Shown here: positions 6,636-13,668 of the stretch, in pieces | How the letters are laid out: each line of letters starts with the position of its first letter | How positions within the stretch are numbered: the stretch's first letter is position 1 | Program-made: the position numbers and the translations under genes | Notes under the pieces: generated by a model | Database searches by the model: none | What the model saw: the letters and a program-made list of their open reading frames with translations, nothing else | What the model was told of the DNA's origin: nothing | Source of the DNA: Oscillospiraceae bacterium | GTDB lineage: Bacteria > Bacillota > Clostridia > Oscillospirales > CAG-272 | Reading direction: 5' to 3' | DNA: 40,208 bases | NCBI GenBank assembly: GCA_015065285.1 | Contig: SVQP01000002.1 | Coordinates: forward strand, 1 to 40,208

Positions 6636-8170
6636 TGCACAACCTCCTTTTTCGCACCTGCCATGTAAAGGCCAAGCTCTTGTACTGTGGTGGTTTTGGG
6701 GTCAAGCTCGCCCACGATCTCACCCTCGTACATGACAAGAATGCGGTCGGAAACGCTCATGACCTCGTCCAGCTCCAGCGAGACCAGCAAAATGGCTTTG
6801 CCTGCGTCGCGCTCTGCAACGAGCTGCTTGTGAATATATTCGATCGCGCCCACGTCAACGCCGCGCGTGGGCTGAACTGCAATCAGCAATTTGGGGTCGC
6901 ACGCGATCTCGCGCGCGATAATGGCTCTTTGTTGGTTACCGCCCGACATGGAACGGGCAAGTGTGACAGGGCCCTGTCCGGAGCGCACGTCAAATTTCTC
7001 GATTAAGCGAGTGGCGTAGCCTCGGATATTTTTGCGGCGCAAAAAGCCGCATTTGTTGGTAAATTCGGGTTTGAAATAGCGCTGCAGAATCATGTTGTCC
7101 TCCAGCGTATAGTCCAGCACAAGTCCGTGCTTGTGTCTGTCCTCGGGGATATGGCTCATGCCCATCAGGGAACGCTTGCGGATGGGCGCGCGGGTAATGT
7201 CGATGCCGCTAAAGTGCACCGAGCCGGAAGAAATGGGCTCAAGGCCGGTCAGTCCGCAGACCAGCTCGCTCTGACCGTTGCCGTCGATGCCCGCGATACA
7301 GACGATCTCGCCTGCGCGGACAGAGAAGGAGACGTTGTTGACAGAGTTGCGCTTGCCTCTTTTGGAAGCAAGGCAAAGATCCTTGACCCGGAGCACCTCG
7401 TCAGCAGGATTTGCCGGCTCCTTTTGCACGGCAAATTCCACGTCGCGGCCTACCATCATACGGGAAAGCTGCTCGCGCGTGCAATCCTTGACCTCAACCG
7501 TGCCTACGTATTTGCCCTTGCGCAAAATCGAGCAGCGGTCAGCCACAGCCATGATTTCGTTGAGCTTGTGCGTGATAAACAGCACCGATTTGCCCTCGGC
7601 AGCCAGGTTTTTCATGATCTGCAAAAGCTCTTCAATCTCCTGCGGCGTCAGCACCGCGGTGGGCTCGTCAAAGATCAGGATCTCGTTGTCTCTGTAAAGC
7701 ATTTTCAGAATTTCGGTGCGCTGCTGCATGCCCACCGTGATGTCCTCGATGATGGCATCGGGATCCACGTGCAAGCCGTAGCGCTCGGAAAGCGCCTGCA
7801 CCTTTTCTCTGGCTTTTTTCTTTTGCAAAAAGCCGAGCTTGGTGTCCTCCACGCCAAGGATAATATTATCCAGAACCGAGAAGCATTCCACCATTTTAAA
7901 GTGCTGGTGCACCATGCCGATGCCAAGGTCGTTGGCATCGTTGGGGGAATTGATCTTGACGACCTTGCCGTCCTTTTTGATCACACCTTCCTCTGCCGCA
8001 TACATGCCGAACAGCACGCTCATCAGCGTGGATTTTCCCGCGCCGTTCTCGCCCAGCAGTGCATGGATCTCCCCATGCTTGAGCTGAAGCGTGACGTTAT
8101 CGTTTGCAACGATGCCCGGGAAGCGTTTGGTAATGTTGAGCATCTCAATGGCATAAGCGGTATTGTTCAA
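6632..8170 (-). CDS. BMP-type nucleoside ABC transporter, dual ATP-binding subunit (NupO/YufO-like)
   Basis: A 512-residue protein with two fused ABC domains. Domain 1 has Walker A GENGAGKST, Q-loop VHQHF, and Walker B ILIFDEPTAVLTPQE; its signature region is the divergent VGMQQR. Domain 2 has the altered Walker A GIDGNGQSE and the signature MSGGNQQR, both typical of the second domain in sugar/nucleoside importers. It drives import through the two permeases that follow. The start codon is probably TTG (8168-8170) with a GGGGGA ribosome binding site seven bases upstream; the first ATG would cut off conserved strand 1. It lies 53 bp after the binding-protein gene. Confidence 0.92.
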   Translation of the reverse strand: MNNTAYAIEMLNITKRFPGIVANDNVTLQLKHGEIHALLGENGAGKSTLMSVLFGMYAAEEGVIKKDGKVVKINSPNDANDLGIGMVHQHFKMVECFSVLDNIILGVEDTKLGFLQKKKAREKVQALSERYGLHVDPDAIIEDITVGMQQRTEILKMLYRDNEILIFDEPTAVLTPQEIEELLQIMKNLAAEGKSVLFITHKLNEIMAVADRCSILRKGKYVGTVEVKDCTREQLSRMMVGRDVEFAVQKEPANPADEVLRVKDLCLASKRGKRNSVNNVSFSVRAGEIVCIAGIDGNGQSELVCGLTGLEPISSGSVHFSGIDITRAPIRKRSLMGMSHIPEDRHKHGLVLDYTLEDNMILQRYFKPEFTNKCGFLRRKNIRGYATRLIEKFDVRSGQGPVTLARSMSGGNQQRAIIAREIACDPKLLIAVQPTRGVDVGAIEYIHKQLVAERDAGKAILLVSLELDEVMSVSDRILVMYEGEIVGELDPKTTTVQELGLYMAGAKKEVVQ

Positions 8171-8207
8171 ATCAATTCCCCCTTTTTGTGTTTGATGCGA
8201 ATTAAAG

Positions 8208-8224
8208 ATTCAAGAAGCTTGAAT
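8208..8224 (-). other. Intercistronic hairpin after the binding-protein gene
   Basis: ATTCAAG (8208-8214), AAG loop, CTTGAAT (8218-8224), touching the stop codon of the binding-protein gene and followed by no T-run. Such hairpins commonly protect the mRNA 3' end so that the binding protein is made in excess over the membrane subunits. Confidence 0.6.
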
Positions 8225-9402
8225 TACTTGATGTTGCCCAGCCATTCAACCTGAACGTTGGTGGTAACGGGCTCCTTGGAAATGTCGTTGGAAACCTTGA
8301 TGGTGCCGTCGTACATAGCCTTAACCATAGCAGCGTAGTCTTCCTTGGTGAAGGAATCGGTGAACTGAGTGGTTTCGGGAATCTGAACGTAGTTCAGGGA
8401 AGCGTCGTCGCCGGATACCAGACCCAGAGTTTCGATCTTGCCCTTGTATTCATCCCACTTGCCATCCACGATGATAGCCTTCAGGGTATCAACGGTGGTG
8501 GGGTACAGACCCTTCATAGCAGAGGTCAGGGTCATGCCTTCGCCGTACATGCCGTCGATAACGCCGGACTGGTCGGTGTCAACGCCGATCACCTTGCCGC
8601 CAACCTTCTTAGCAGCTTCTGCAGCAGAGGTGTAGATACCGCCGCCGCATGCGAATACGACCTCGGTGCCGCTTGCATACCAGGTATCCATCACAGCGGT
8701 GATGTCAGCATCGCCGAAGAACTGGTTGCCGTAAGCGTACTTCATTTCAACGGTAACGCCAAGCTCCTTAGCAGCAGCGTCAACGCCCTGTACGTAGCCG
8801 TAGCCGAAACGAACAACTGCGGGAACAGCCATGCCGCCCAGGAAGCCGAGCTTGGTGTAGCCCATCTTTACAGCAGCATAACCAGCCATGTAGCCAGAGA
8901 GCTCTTCCTGATAGATTGCGCAGTAAACGTTGCTCATGTCAACGTACTTGGAGAGATCCCAGTTGTCGGGATTGTAGTCGTAGCTCTCACCCTTGAGTGC
9001 AACGCCTGCTTCCAGCAGGTCGCCCTTTGCAACGTCAAGTGCGATGAACTTTACTTCGGGGTACTGAGAAGATACCTCAGCAATGGTGCCGCCGAATGCA
9101 TAGCCGGGCATTACGATGACGTTGTAGCCTTCAGCAATTGCAAGCTCAACCGAAGCAACGCGGCCTGCGGTATCGTTGGAGGTGGGCTTGTAGTACTTGG
9201 TTTCGATGTTGTGGTCCTTGCCGAACTGAACAACAGCTTCCCAAGTGGTCTGGTTGAACGACTGGTCGGTGATATCGCCGTAGTCGGTTACCATTGCTAC
9301 CTTGTACTCAGCGCCCTGATCGCCGGTTTCGTTACAAGCGAACAGAGTAGCCAGGGTCAGCAGCATGGTCAGTGCCAAGAGTGCGGTAAAAAATCTTTTC
9401 AT
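8224..9402 (-). CDS. BMP family substrate-binding lipoprotein (nucleoside importer)
   Basis: A 392-residue lipoprotein. Signal peptide with lipobox LFAC (Cys 23) followed by NETGDQGAEYKVAMVTDYGD. The mature part fits the BMP/PnrA family: VTDYGDITDQSFNQTTWEA, VIVMPGYAFGG, FIALDVA, and GYVQGVDAAAKELG. Members bind purine nucleosides or related compounds outside the membrane and deliver them to the permeases. The ATG at 9400-9402 was chosen because GGGAGG lies just upstream and a signal peptide begins there. First gene of the operon, with its own promoter. Confidence 0.93.
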   Translation of the reverse strand: MKRFFTALLALTMLLTLATLFACNETGDQGAEYKVAMVTDYGDITDQSFNQTTWEAVVQFGKDHNIETKYYKPTSNDTAGRVASVELAIAEGYNVIVMPGYAFGGTIAEVSSQYPEVKFIALDVAKGDLLEAGVALKGESYDYNPDNWDLSKYVDMSNVYCAIYQEELSGYMAGYAAVKMGYTKLGFLGGMAVPAVVRFGYGYVQGVDAAAKELGVTVEMKYAYGNQFFGDADITAVMDTWYASGTEVVFACGGGIYTSAAEAAKKVGGKVIGVDTDQSGVIDGMYGEGMTLTSAMKGLYPTTVDTLKAIIVDGKWDEYKGKIETLGLVSGDDASLNYVQIPETTQFTDSFTKEDYAAMVKAMYDGTIKVSNDISKEPVTTNVQVEWLGNIK

Positions 9403-9454
9403 GATTTTTCCTCCCTTAAATTTTTGTTGATTAGTGAGTTTCACTATCAAATAT

Positions 9455-9483
9455 ATTATGACATATAATTACGAAAAAAGCAA
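9455..9483 (-). promoter_or_regulatory. Promoter of the BMP transporter operon
   Basis: TTGCTT (9478-9483 on the minus strand), 17-nt spacer, CATAAT (9455-9460), about 55 bp before the binding-protein start codon. No riboswitch was seen in the short leader. Confidence 0.6.
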
Positions 9484-9617
9484 TATGTCCGACAATTTTT
9501 GTTCAAACTTTGCGAGAAATTTGTAAAAAATGATAGAAAAAGCCAAAACTGCAAAGCGCACTTTTTCGCCAAAACAAAAAGTCCGACCAAAAGGCGGTCG
9601 AACAGACGAATTTTATT

Positions 9618-9677
9618 GCAAAAAGAGAAGTGACCCTTAACCGCGGGGCGTAAATCCACGATTAAGGGTCACTTCTC
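9618..9677 (-). terminator. Intrinsic terminator of the noncoding RNA
   Basis: GAGAAGTGACCCTTAA (9625-9640) and TTAAGGGTCACTTCTC (9662-9677) form a perfect 16-bp stem with a 21-nt loop, followed on the minus strand by five T (9620-9624). Confidence 0.9.
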
Positions 9678-9997
9678 ATCGTTCTTGGTATCTAACATCA
9701 TTCTCTTTATCCTCTCTTTCTATAGTCTACCTTTTGTAACGGTTTCTCGCACTCCTAAACACCAAACCTACTCTAATTCTCTAATGAGAATACCCCTATG
9801 TTTTTCGTGTACCTGACTCGCTATCAAAAGGTGAAGGTCCTGACACCGTGCAAAGGACTTACATTTCAGGGTTTGATGCATGCAAACCGTGATATATAGG
9901 CATCTATGGCCTTTCGTTCGTCCGGACTTTGTTCACACAAAAGCCTTTGCCGGGGTCCGCGCTTAATTCTTCATCGGCGTGTACCTTCCTTTCTTGT
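9618..9997 (-). ncRNA. Free-standing structured noncoding RNA, about 380 nt, family not identified
   Basis: A promoter with 17-nt spacing (10004-10032) and a strong intrinsic terminator (stem 9625-9677) enclose about 380 bases with no credible reading frame. The RNA can form many short helices: GGTTTG/CAAACC at 9870-9875 and 9883-9888, ATTCTC/GAGAAT at 9776-9781 and 9786-9791, and GTCCT/AGGAC joining about 9859 to about 9835. Near the 5' end the GC-rich segment GGACCCCGGCAAAGG can pair with ACAAAGTCCGG, possibly as a pseudoknot. It is not recognisable as tRNA, tmRNA, 6S, SRP or RNase P RNA. A candidate is the raiA RNA of Clostridia, but I could not check its consensus. It is encoded alone between the BMP operon and a glycosidase gene. 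Confidence 0.7.
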
Positions 9998-10003
9998 GTC
10001 TTT

Positions 10004-10032
10004 ATTATAGCAGATGCTTTGGTGTTTTGCAA
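10004..10032 (-). promoter_or_regulatory. Promoter of the noncoding RNA
   Basis: TTGCAA (10027-10032), 17-nt spacer, perfect TATAAT (10004-10009) on the minus strand; start expected near 9997. Confidence 0.85.
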
Positions 10033-10117
10033 TATGCGGAGCGCACAAAGTTCACAATAAAATTTTGTTTAATCCGTAGAAAGTTGTAACAAATGCCATT
10101 TTTCTTACAAAAACCCC

Positions 10118-10146
10118 TTTACAAACAAAAACAGCTGTGATATAAT
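10118..10146 (+). promoter_or_regulatory. Upstream promoter P1 of the TIM-barrel glycosidase-like gene
   Basis: TTTACA (10118-10123), 17-nt spacer, TATAAT (10141-10146). It is followed within 40 bp by a terminator (10157-10187), then a second promoter. Confidence 0.75.
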
Positions 10147-10156
10147 GAAAATGTTG

Positions 10157-10187
10157 TGGTGTCCGAATTTTCGGGCATCCTTTTTTT
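10157..10187 (+). terminator. Terminator/attenuator between two tandem promoters
   Basis: A stem of about nine pairs with one bulge (TCCGA pairing with TCGGG, continued by GG/CC; 10157-10180) followed by seven T. It would stop most transcripts from P1 after about 35 nt unless relieved. Confidence 0.65.
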
Positions 10188-10210
10188 ATTTGCGATTTTG
10201 CTTTTTGCTG

Positions 10211-10239
10211 TTGTGTTTTGCGTGGCGCTGTGCTATAAT
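10211..10239 (+). promoter_or_regulatory. Downstream promoter P2 of the TIM-barrel glycosidase-like gene
   Basis: TTGTGT (10211-10216), 17-nt spacer, TATAAT (10234-10239), about 30 bp before the start codon. Confidence 0.65.
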
Positions 10240-10269
10240 GAAACCAAAGTAAAAGCCGAGGAGGATGTT

Positions 10270-12138
10270 ATGCAATATCTCATTCAGAACGATCAGATCC
10301 GGATCGAATATGACCCTTGTGTGTTGTCCTTGACAGTTAAGGTGGCGGGCAGCGATATTTCCTGGAGCTGGGCGCAGGCGGGCAGCGTGCGTCTGGGCAA
10401 CGGCATTGAAGTGTCTCTGGCTGCAGCGACTTGTAAAAGCGAAGCGTATACAAACGGCATCGAGCAGGGTGTGCGCGCAGAATATACCGGGATTTGTGAT
10501 CCGCAGGGCAGGGAATTTGCCTTCTCGGTGCAAACCTTTGTATGCCTGGAAAACAGCTCGGGGCAGATGCGCGTGCGCGCAACTGTTATTGGTGATGGGC
10601 ACGGGGAGATTGCAGCACTCAACTTCCCTCCTCGCATGAAATTTGAGGCAGGCGAAGGTCAGGGATATACTGTGCTGCCCCGTATGCAGGGCACACTGGT
10701 GCCTGCGGGGCATCCCATTCAGATTGTCAATGGCTTTATTTATGAGCGAGACGGCTACATGCCGCTGTTCGGTCAGGTGCACGGCGGCTGCGGCTACGCT
10801 GCCATTTATGTCACGCCATTTGACGCGCGCTACGCATTGGTAGGCGAGGAGGTACAGCCCTATTTTATTCCCTCGCTGGGAAGCATGTCCTATGGCAGGG
10901 AAATGGTATTTGAATTCTTTGCAAACGGGGATTTCAACACCATTGCCAAGATCTATCGCGCATACCGCGAAGAGCGCGGCACGCTGGTCACGCTCAAGCA
11001 AAAGATCGCGCGCAATCCAAAGGTGGAGTACCTGATCGGCTCGCCCATTGTGCACACCTGCACGGCAGTGCATATCAAGGAGGGCACGCACTATTATGAT
11101 GCGGAGAACCCTGCGCACAATGATTGGTGCGAACCGTTTGATACAACGGCACAAAAGCTGCGTCGCCTGAAATCTATGGGTGTGGAAAAGGTGTATTTGC
11201 ATCTGGATGGCTGGGGGCATCACGGCTATGATAACCTGCATCCCAATCCGTTCCCGGTGCACGAGGCAGCCGGCGGTGCTGCGGGTATGAAGGCACTGGG
11301 AGATACCTGCCATGAGCTGGGATACCTGTTCGGCATTCACGATCAGTACCGCGATTATTATTACGATACCCCCGACTTTTCGCTGGACAATGCCGTGCAG
11401 TATTTTGACGGCAGCCATTTCTACAGCGCATACTGGTACGGCGGCGCGCATACCTTTTTGTGCTCGGCTCTCGCGCCCGATTACGTGCGCCGCAATTATG
11501 ATGAATTCGAGCGGTTGGGCATTGAGCTGGACGGATCTTACTTGGACGTATTTTCGGTAGTGGAGCTGGACGAGTGCTTCAACCCCAATCATCCCGCAAC
11601 GCGCGAGCAGTGCGCGCAGAACAGACGGCATTGCCTGGATATGCTGAGCGCGCGCGGCATCATTCCTTCGTCCGAGGAGTGCTTGGATTGTGTGACCGAT
11701 TCCATGGCACTGTGCCATCATGCGCCCTTCCATTGCACAAGCTTTGATGCGCCCGATAAGGTCAACGTGGGCGTGCCGATCCCGCTGTTCAATCTGGTGT
11801 TCCACGATTGCATTGTCATTCCGTGGGATGGTATGCACCGCCGCGGTGCGTGGGGCATCGCATGCACCGATCAGCCGTATCTGTGGGCACTTTTGTGCGG
11901 TGATACCGTGTATTATTTTACGGGCATGGATCAGGAAGAGGTTGAGTATGGCAAGATCGCGCTGCAGCTGCATAAGCAGGTAGCACTTTGTGATCTGGTC
12001 AAGCATGAGATTCTGGATGCGAGCACACGCAAGCGTCGCAGTACCTTCTCGGACGGCACGACCGTTGAAGCGGATTTCGACAGCGGAGAATTCTGCATTA
12101 CCTATCCTGACGGACGCGTGGTCCGCGGAAAAGATTAA
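10270..12138 (+). CDS. Large TIM-barrel glycosidase-like protein (DUF5696/GH101-like)
   Basis: A 622-residue protein with no signal peptide from this start. The N-terminal 240 residues look like a beta-sandwich. Then comes a barrel with KVYLHLDGWG, LGYLFGIHDQYRDYY, LGIELDGSYLDVFSV and ARGIIPSSEECLD. Aspartates and glutamates at the ends of predicted strands (YLDVF, SSEE) are candidate catalytic residues, as in GH101-, GH31- and GH36-type enzymes. The substrate is unknown; host or dietary glycans are likely in context. The ATG at 10270-10272 has GAGGAGG five bases upstream. The frame stays open to a GTG at 10156 and would add a hydrophobic stretch containing GILFLFAILLFAVV, but that start has no ribosome binding site and lies almost at the P1 start point. 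Confidence 0.65.
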   Translation: MQYLIQNDQIRIEYDPCVLSLTVKVAGSDISWSWAQAGSVRLGNGIEVSLAAATCKSEAYTNGIEQGVRAEYTGICDPQGREFAFSVQTFVCLENSSGQMRVRATVIGDGHGEIAALNFPPRMKFEAGEGQGYTVLPRMQGTLVPAGHPIQIVNGFIYERDGYMPLFGQVHGGCGYAAIYVTPFDARYALVGEEVQPYFIPSLGSMSYGREMVFEFFANGDFNTIAKIYRAYREERGTLVTLKQKIARNPKVEYLIGSPIVHTCTAVHIKEGTHYYDAENPAHNDWCEPFDTTAQKLRRLKSMGVEKVYLHLDGWGHHGYDNLHPNPFPVHEAAGGAAGMKALGDTCHELGYLFGIHDQYRDYYYDTPDFSLDNAVQYFDGSHFYSAYWYGGAHTFLCSALAPDYVRRNYDEFERLGIELDGSYLDVFSVVELDECFNPNHPATREQCAQNRRHCLDMLSARGIIPSSEECLDCVTDSMALCHHAPFHCTSFDAPDKVNVGVPIPLFNLVFHDCIVIPWDGMHRRGAWGIACTDQPYLWALLCGDTVYYFTGMDQEEVEYGKIALQLHKQVALCDLVKHEILDASTRKRRSTFSDGTTVEADFDSGEFCITYPDGRVVRGKD

Positions 12139-12175
12139 AGAAAAAGCCAAAATCGGTTGAAAAAATTGCAATATC

Positions 12176-12218
12176 AAAGCAGGAATCTGTTCCTTTAGAA
12201 CAGATTCCTGCTTTTTTT
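12176..12218 (+). terminator. Strong intrinsic terminator
   Basis: AAAGCAGGAATCTGTTC pairs with GAACAGATTCCTGCTTT (17 bp, 5-nt loop), followed by a T-run, 37 bp past the stop of the glycosidase-like gene. Confidence 0.95.
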
Positions 12219-12238
12219 ATTCTGTCGGGACGCGAATA

Positions 12239-12303
12239 CGGGAGGCGAAACGCCTCCCCTACAAGCAAAATTCCACTCAGTAGGGGAGGCGTTTCGCCTC
12301 CCG
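12239..12303. repeat. Perfect 24-bp inverted repeat with GTAGGGG motif
   Basis: Two 24-base arms (12239-12262 and 12280-12303) are exact inverted copies around a 17-bp spacer. Each arm is itself palindromic: GGGAGGCG-AAA-CGCCTCCC. The inner ends carry CCCCTAC and GTAGGGG, the motif at the outer ends of the element at 4377-4424. Lying between convergent genes, it may also help end the thioredoxin operon. Likely a dispersed palindromic repeat. Confidence 0.85.
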
Positions 12304-12328
12304 TAATTTGGATGCGGTACAATCTTAC

Positions 12329-13249
12329 TCACTGCATCGCAAGATATTCCTCTGCGTAGTGGGCTGCGACGGCACCGTCGGCAGCTGCGGTCACAACCTG
12401 ACGCAGCGTCTTGGTGCGCACGTCACCCGCAGCATATACACCGTCGATCGAGGTCTTGGTGCTCTCGTCAGCCATGATGTAGCCCTGCGCGTCAAGCGCC
12501 AGCTGATGCTTGAAAAGCTCGGTGGCAGGGCATCTGCCAATGCTGATAAACAAGCCGTCAATGGTTACTTGCTCGGTCTTGCCGCTGACAAGATCAGTCA
12601 GCATTACGGCATCGAGGCGCTTGCTTGCAACAAGCCCCGTCACTGCCGAGTTCCAGTAGAATTGCACGTTTTGTGCCTGCATGAGCGGTGCATGGTAGAT
12701 CTTGGTGGCGCGCAAGGTGTCTCTGCGGTGTACAAGCAGCACCTTTTTGCAAAGGCCCGAAAGGTACAGTGCATCGGATGCCGCCGAGTTGCCGCCGCCT
12801 ACGACCATGACTGTTTTGCCCTTGTAAAAGCGTCCGTCACAGTGCGCGCAGTAGTGCACACCGCGCCCGATCAGCCCCTCTTCACCCTCCAGTGCAAGCG
12901 GACGGGGGGAAGCGCCCGTGGTGATGACTACGGTCTTGCCCAAATACTCGCCATCGGTGGTGAGCACGCGCTTGATGGGCGCAGAGAGCTCGACCTCGGT
13001 GATTTCGGCAAAGGCGCTTTTTGCGCCAAAGCGTTCAGCACCTGCCATCATTTTCATGCCAAGCTCCATGCCGTCAATGCCTGTGTCAAAGCCGGGGTAG
13101 TTGTCAATGATATCGGTGGTTGCCATCTGTCCACCGGGGCAGATCTTTTCGATCACAACCACGTCAAGCCCCGCGCGTGCGGCATAAAGCGCCGCGGTAT
13201 AGCCGGCAGGGCCTCCGCCCAGCACCAGCATATCGTAAACGTGTGCCAT
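12329..13249 (-). CDS. trxB: Thioredoxin reductase (thioredoxin-disulfide reductase)
   Basis: A 306-residue FAD flavoprotein, the usual length. FAD site LGGGPAGYTAALYAARAG (10-27), redox pair CAHC (134-137) followed by DG, NADPH site VGGGNSAASDALYL (150-163) with VHRRD, and the C-terminal FAD motif GVYAAGDVR. It transfers electrons from NADPH to thioredoxin in the cytoplasm. The pair is usually CATC or CAVC; His in the third position is a minor variant. It starts one base after the trxA stop with no ribosome binding site of its own, so translation is probably coupled. Start ATG 13247-13249; an upstream in-frame extension would run back into trxA. Confidence 0.95.
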   Translation of the reverse strand: MAHVYDMLVLGGGPAGYTAALYAARAGLDVVVIEKICPGGQMATTDIIDNYPGFDTGIDGMELGMKMMAGAERFGAKSAFAEITEVELSAPIKRVLTTDGEYLGKTVVITTGASPRPLALEGEEGLIGRGVHYCAHCDGRFYKGKTVMVVGGGNSAASDALYLSGLCKKVLLVHRRDTLRATKIYHAPLMQAQNVQFYWNSAVTGLVASKRLDAVMLTDLVSGKTEQVTIDGLFISIGRCPATELFKHQLALDAQGYIMADESTKTSIDGVYAAGDVRTKTLRQVVTAAADGAVAAHYAEEYLAMQ

Positions 13250-13250
13250 A

Positions 13251-13553
13251 TCAGAGCAGTGCAAGAATGGCAGCCTTGGGGCGTGCACCGGTAGCCTGAT
13301 TGGTGACCTGGCCGTTCTTGAGCACGATCAGGGTGGGAATGCTCATGACGTCGTAAGCCTGCGCCAGTGCGCCTTGCTCGTCCACGTTGACCTTGCCGAC
13401 GATAATGTCGTCTCTCTCGTTTGCGATCTCCTCAATGATGGGAGCGATCATGCGGCAGGGACCACACCAGTCTGCGTAAAAGTCCAGCAGAACGGGTTTA
13501 TCTTCCTTCAGGAGCTGCTCAAAATTTTCATTGGTTACTTTGATGATTGCCAT
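13251..13553 (-). CDS. trxA: Thioredoxin
   Basis: A 100-residue thioredoxin, slightly short. FYADWCGPCRM holds the WCGPC active site, followed by VNVDEQGALAQAYDVMSIPT with the conserved cis-proline after Ile and LIVLKNGQ. It reduces protein disulfides and is recharged by the reductase encoded directly downstream. AAAGGAA precedes ATG 13551-13553. Confidence 0.97.
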   Translation of the reverse strand: MAIIKVTNENFEQLLKEDKPVLLDFYADWCGPCRMIAPIIEEIANERDDIIVGKVNVDEQGALAQAYDVMSIPTLIVLKNGQVTNQATGARPKAAILALL

Positions 13554-13597
13554 AATCGTATTCCTTTCGTGTCTTGGATTTTTGTTTTCACAGTATT

Positions 13598-13627
13598 ATT
13601 ATACCGCTATATGCGCACTTTAGTCTG
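13598..13627 (-). promoter_or_regulatory. Probable promoter of trxA-trxB
   Basis: Perfect TATAAT (13598-13603 on the minus strand) with a poor -35, CAGACT (13622-13627), spacer 18. About 45 bp before trxA. Confidence 0.5.
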
Positions 13628-13668
13628 CGACAGAGGTCGGAGGTCTGTGTGCGCGAAATGCTGTTGTT

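Noticed and set aside
9403-9460. Purine riboswitch in front of the BMP nucleoside operon
   Set aside because: The leader is too short and lacks the conserved purine aptamer loops.
9618-9997. RNase P RNA, tmRNA, SRP RNA, 6S RNA or a group II intron
   Set aside because: The AAAGTCCGG segment recalls part of RNase P RNA, but its other conserved regions and the pairing of the two ends are missing. The tmRNA ends, SRP tetraloop region, 6S closing stem and intron domain V are also not seen.
10156-10269. N-terminal extension of the glycosidase-like protein containing a hydrophobic helix
   Set aside because: The GTG start has no ribosome binding site and lies about 3 bp after the expected P1 start point. 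The stretch contains a terminator and promoter P2, and the ATG at 10270 has a perfect GAGGAGG. The hydrophobic reading comes from T-rich regulatory DNA.
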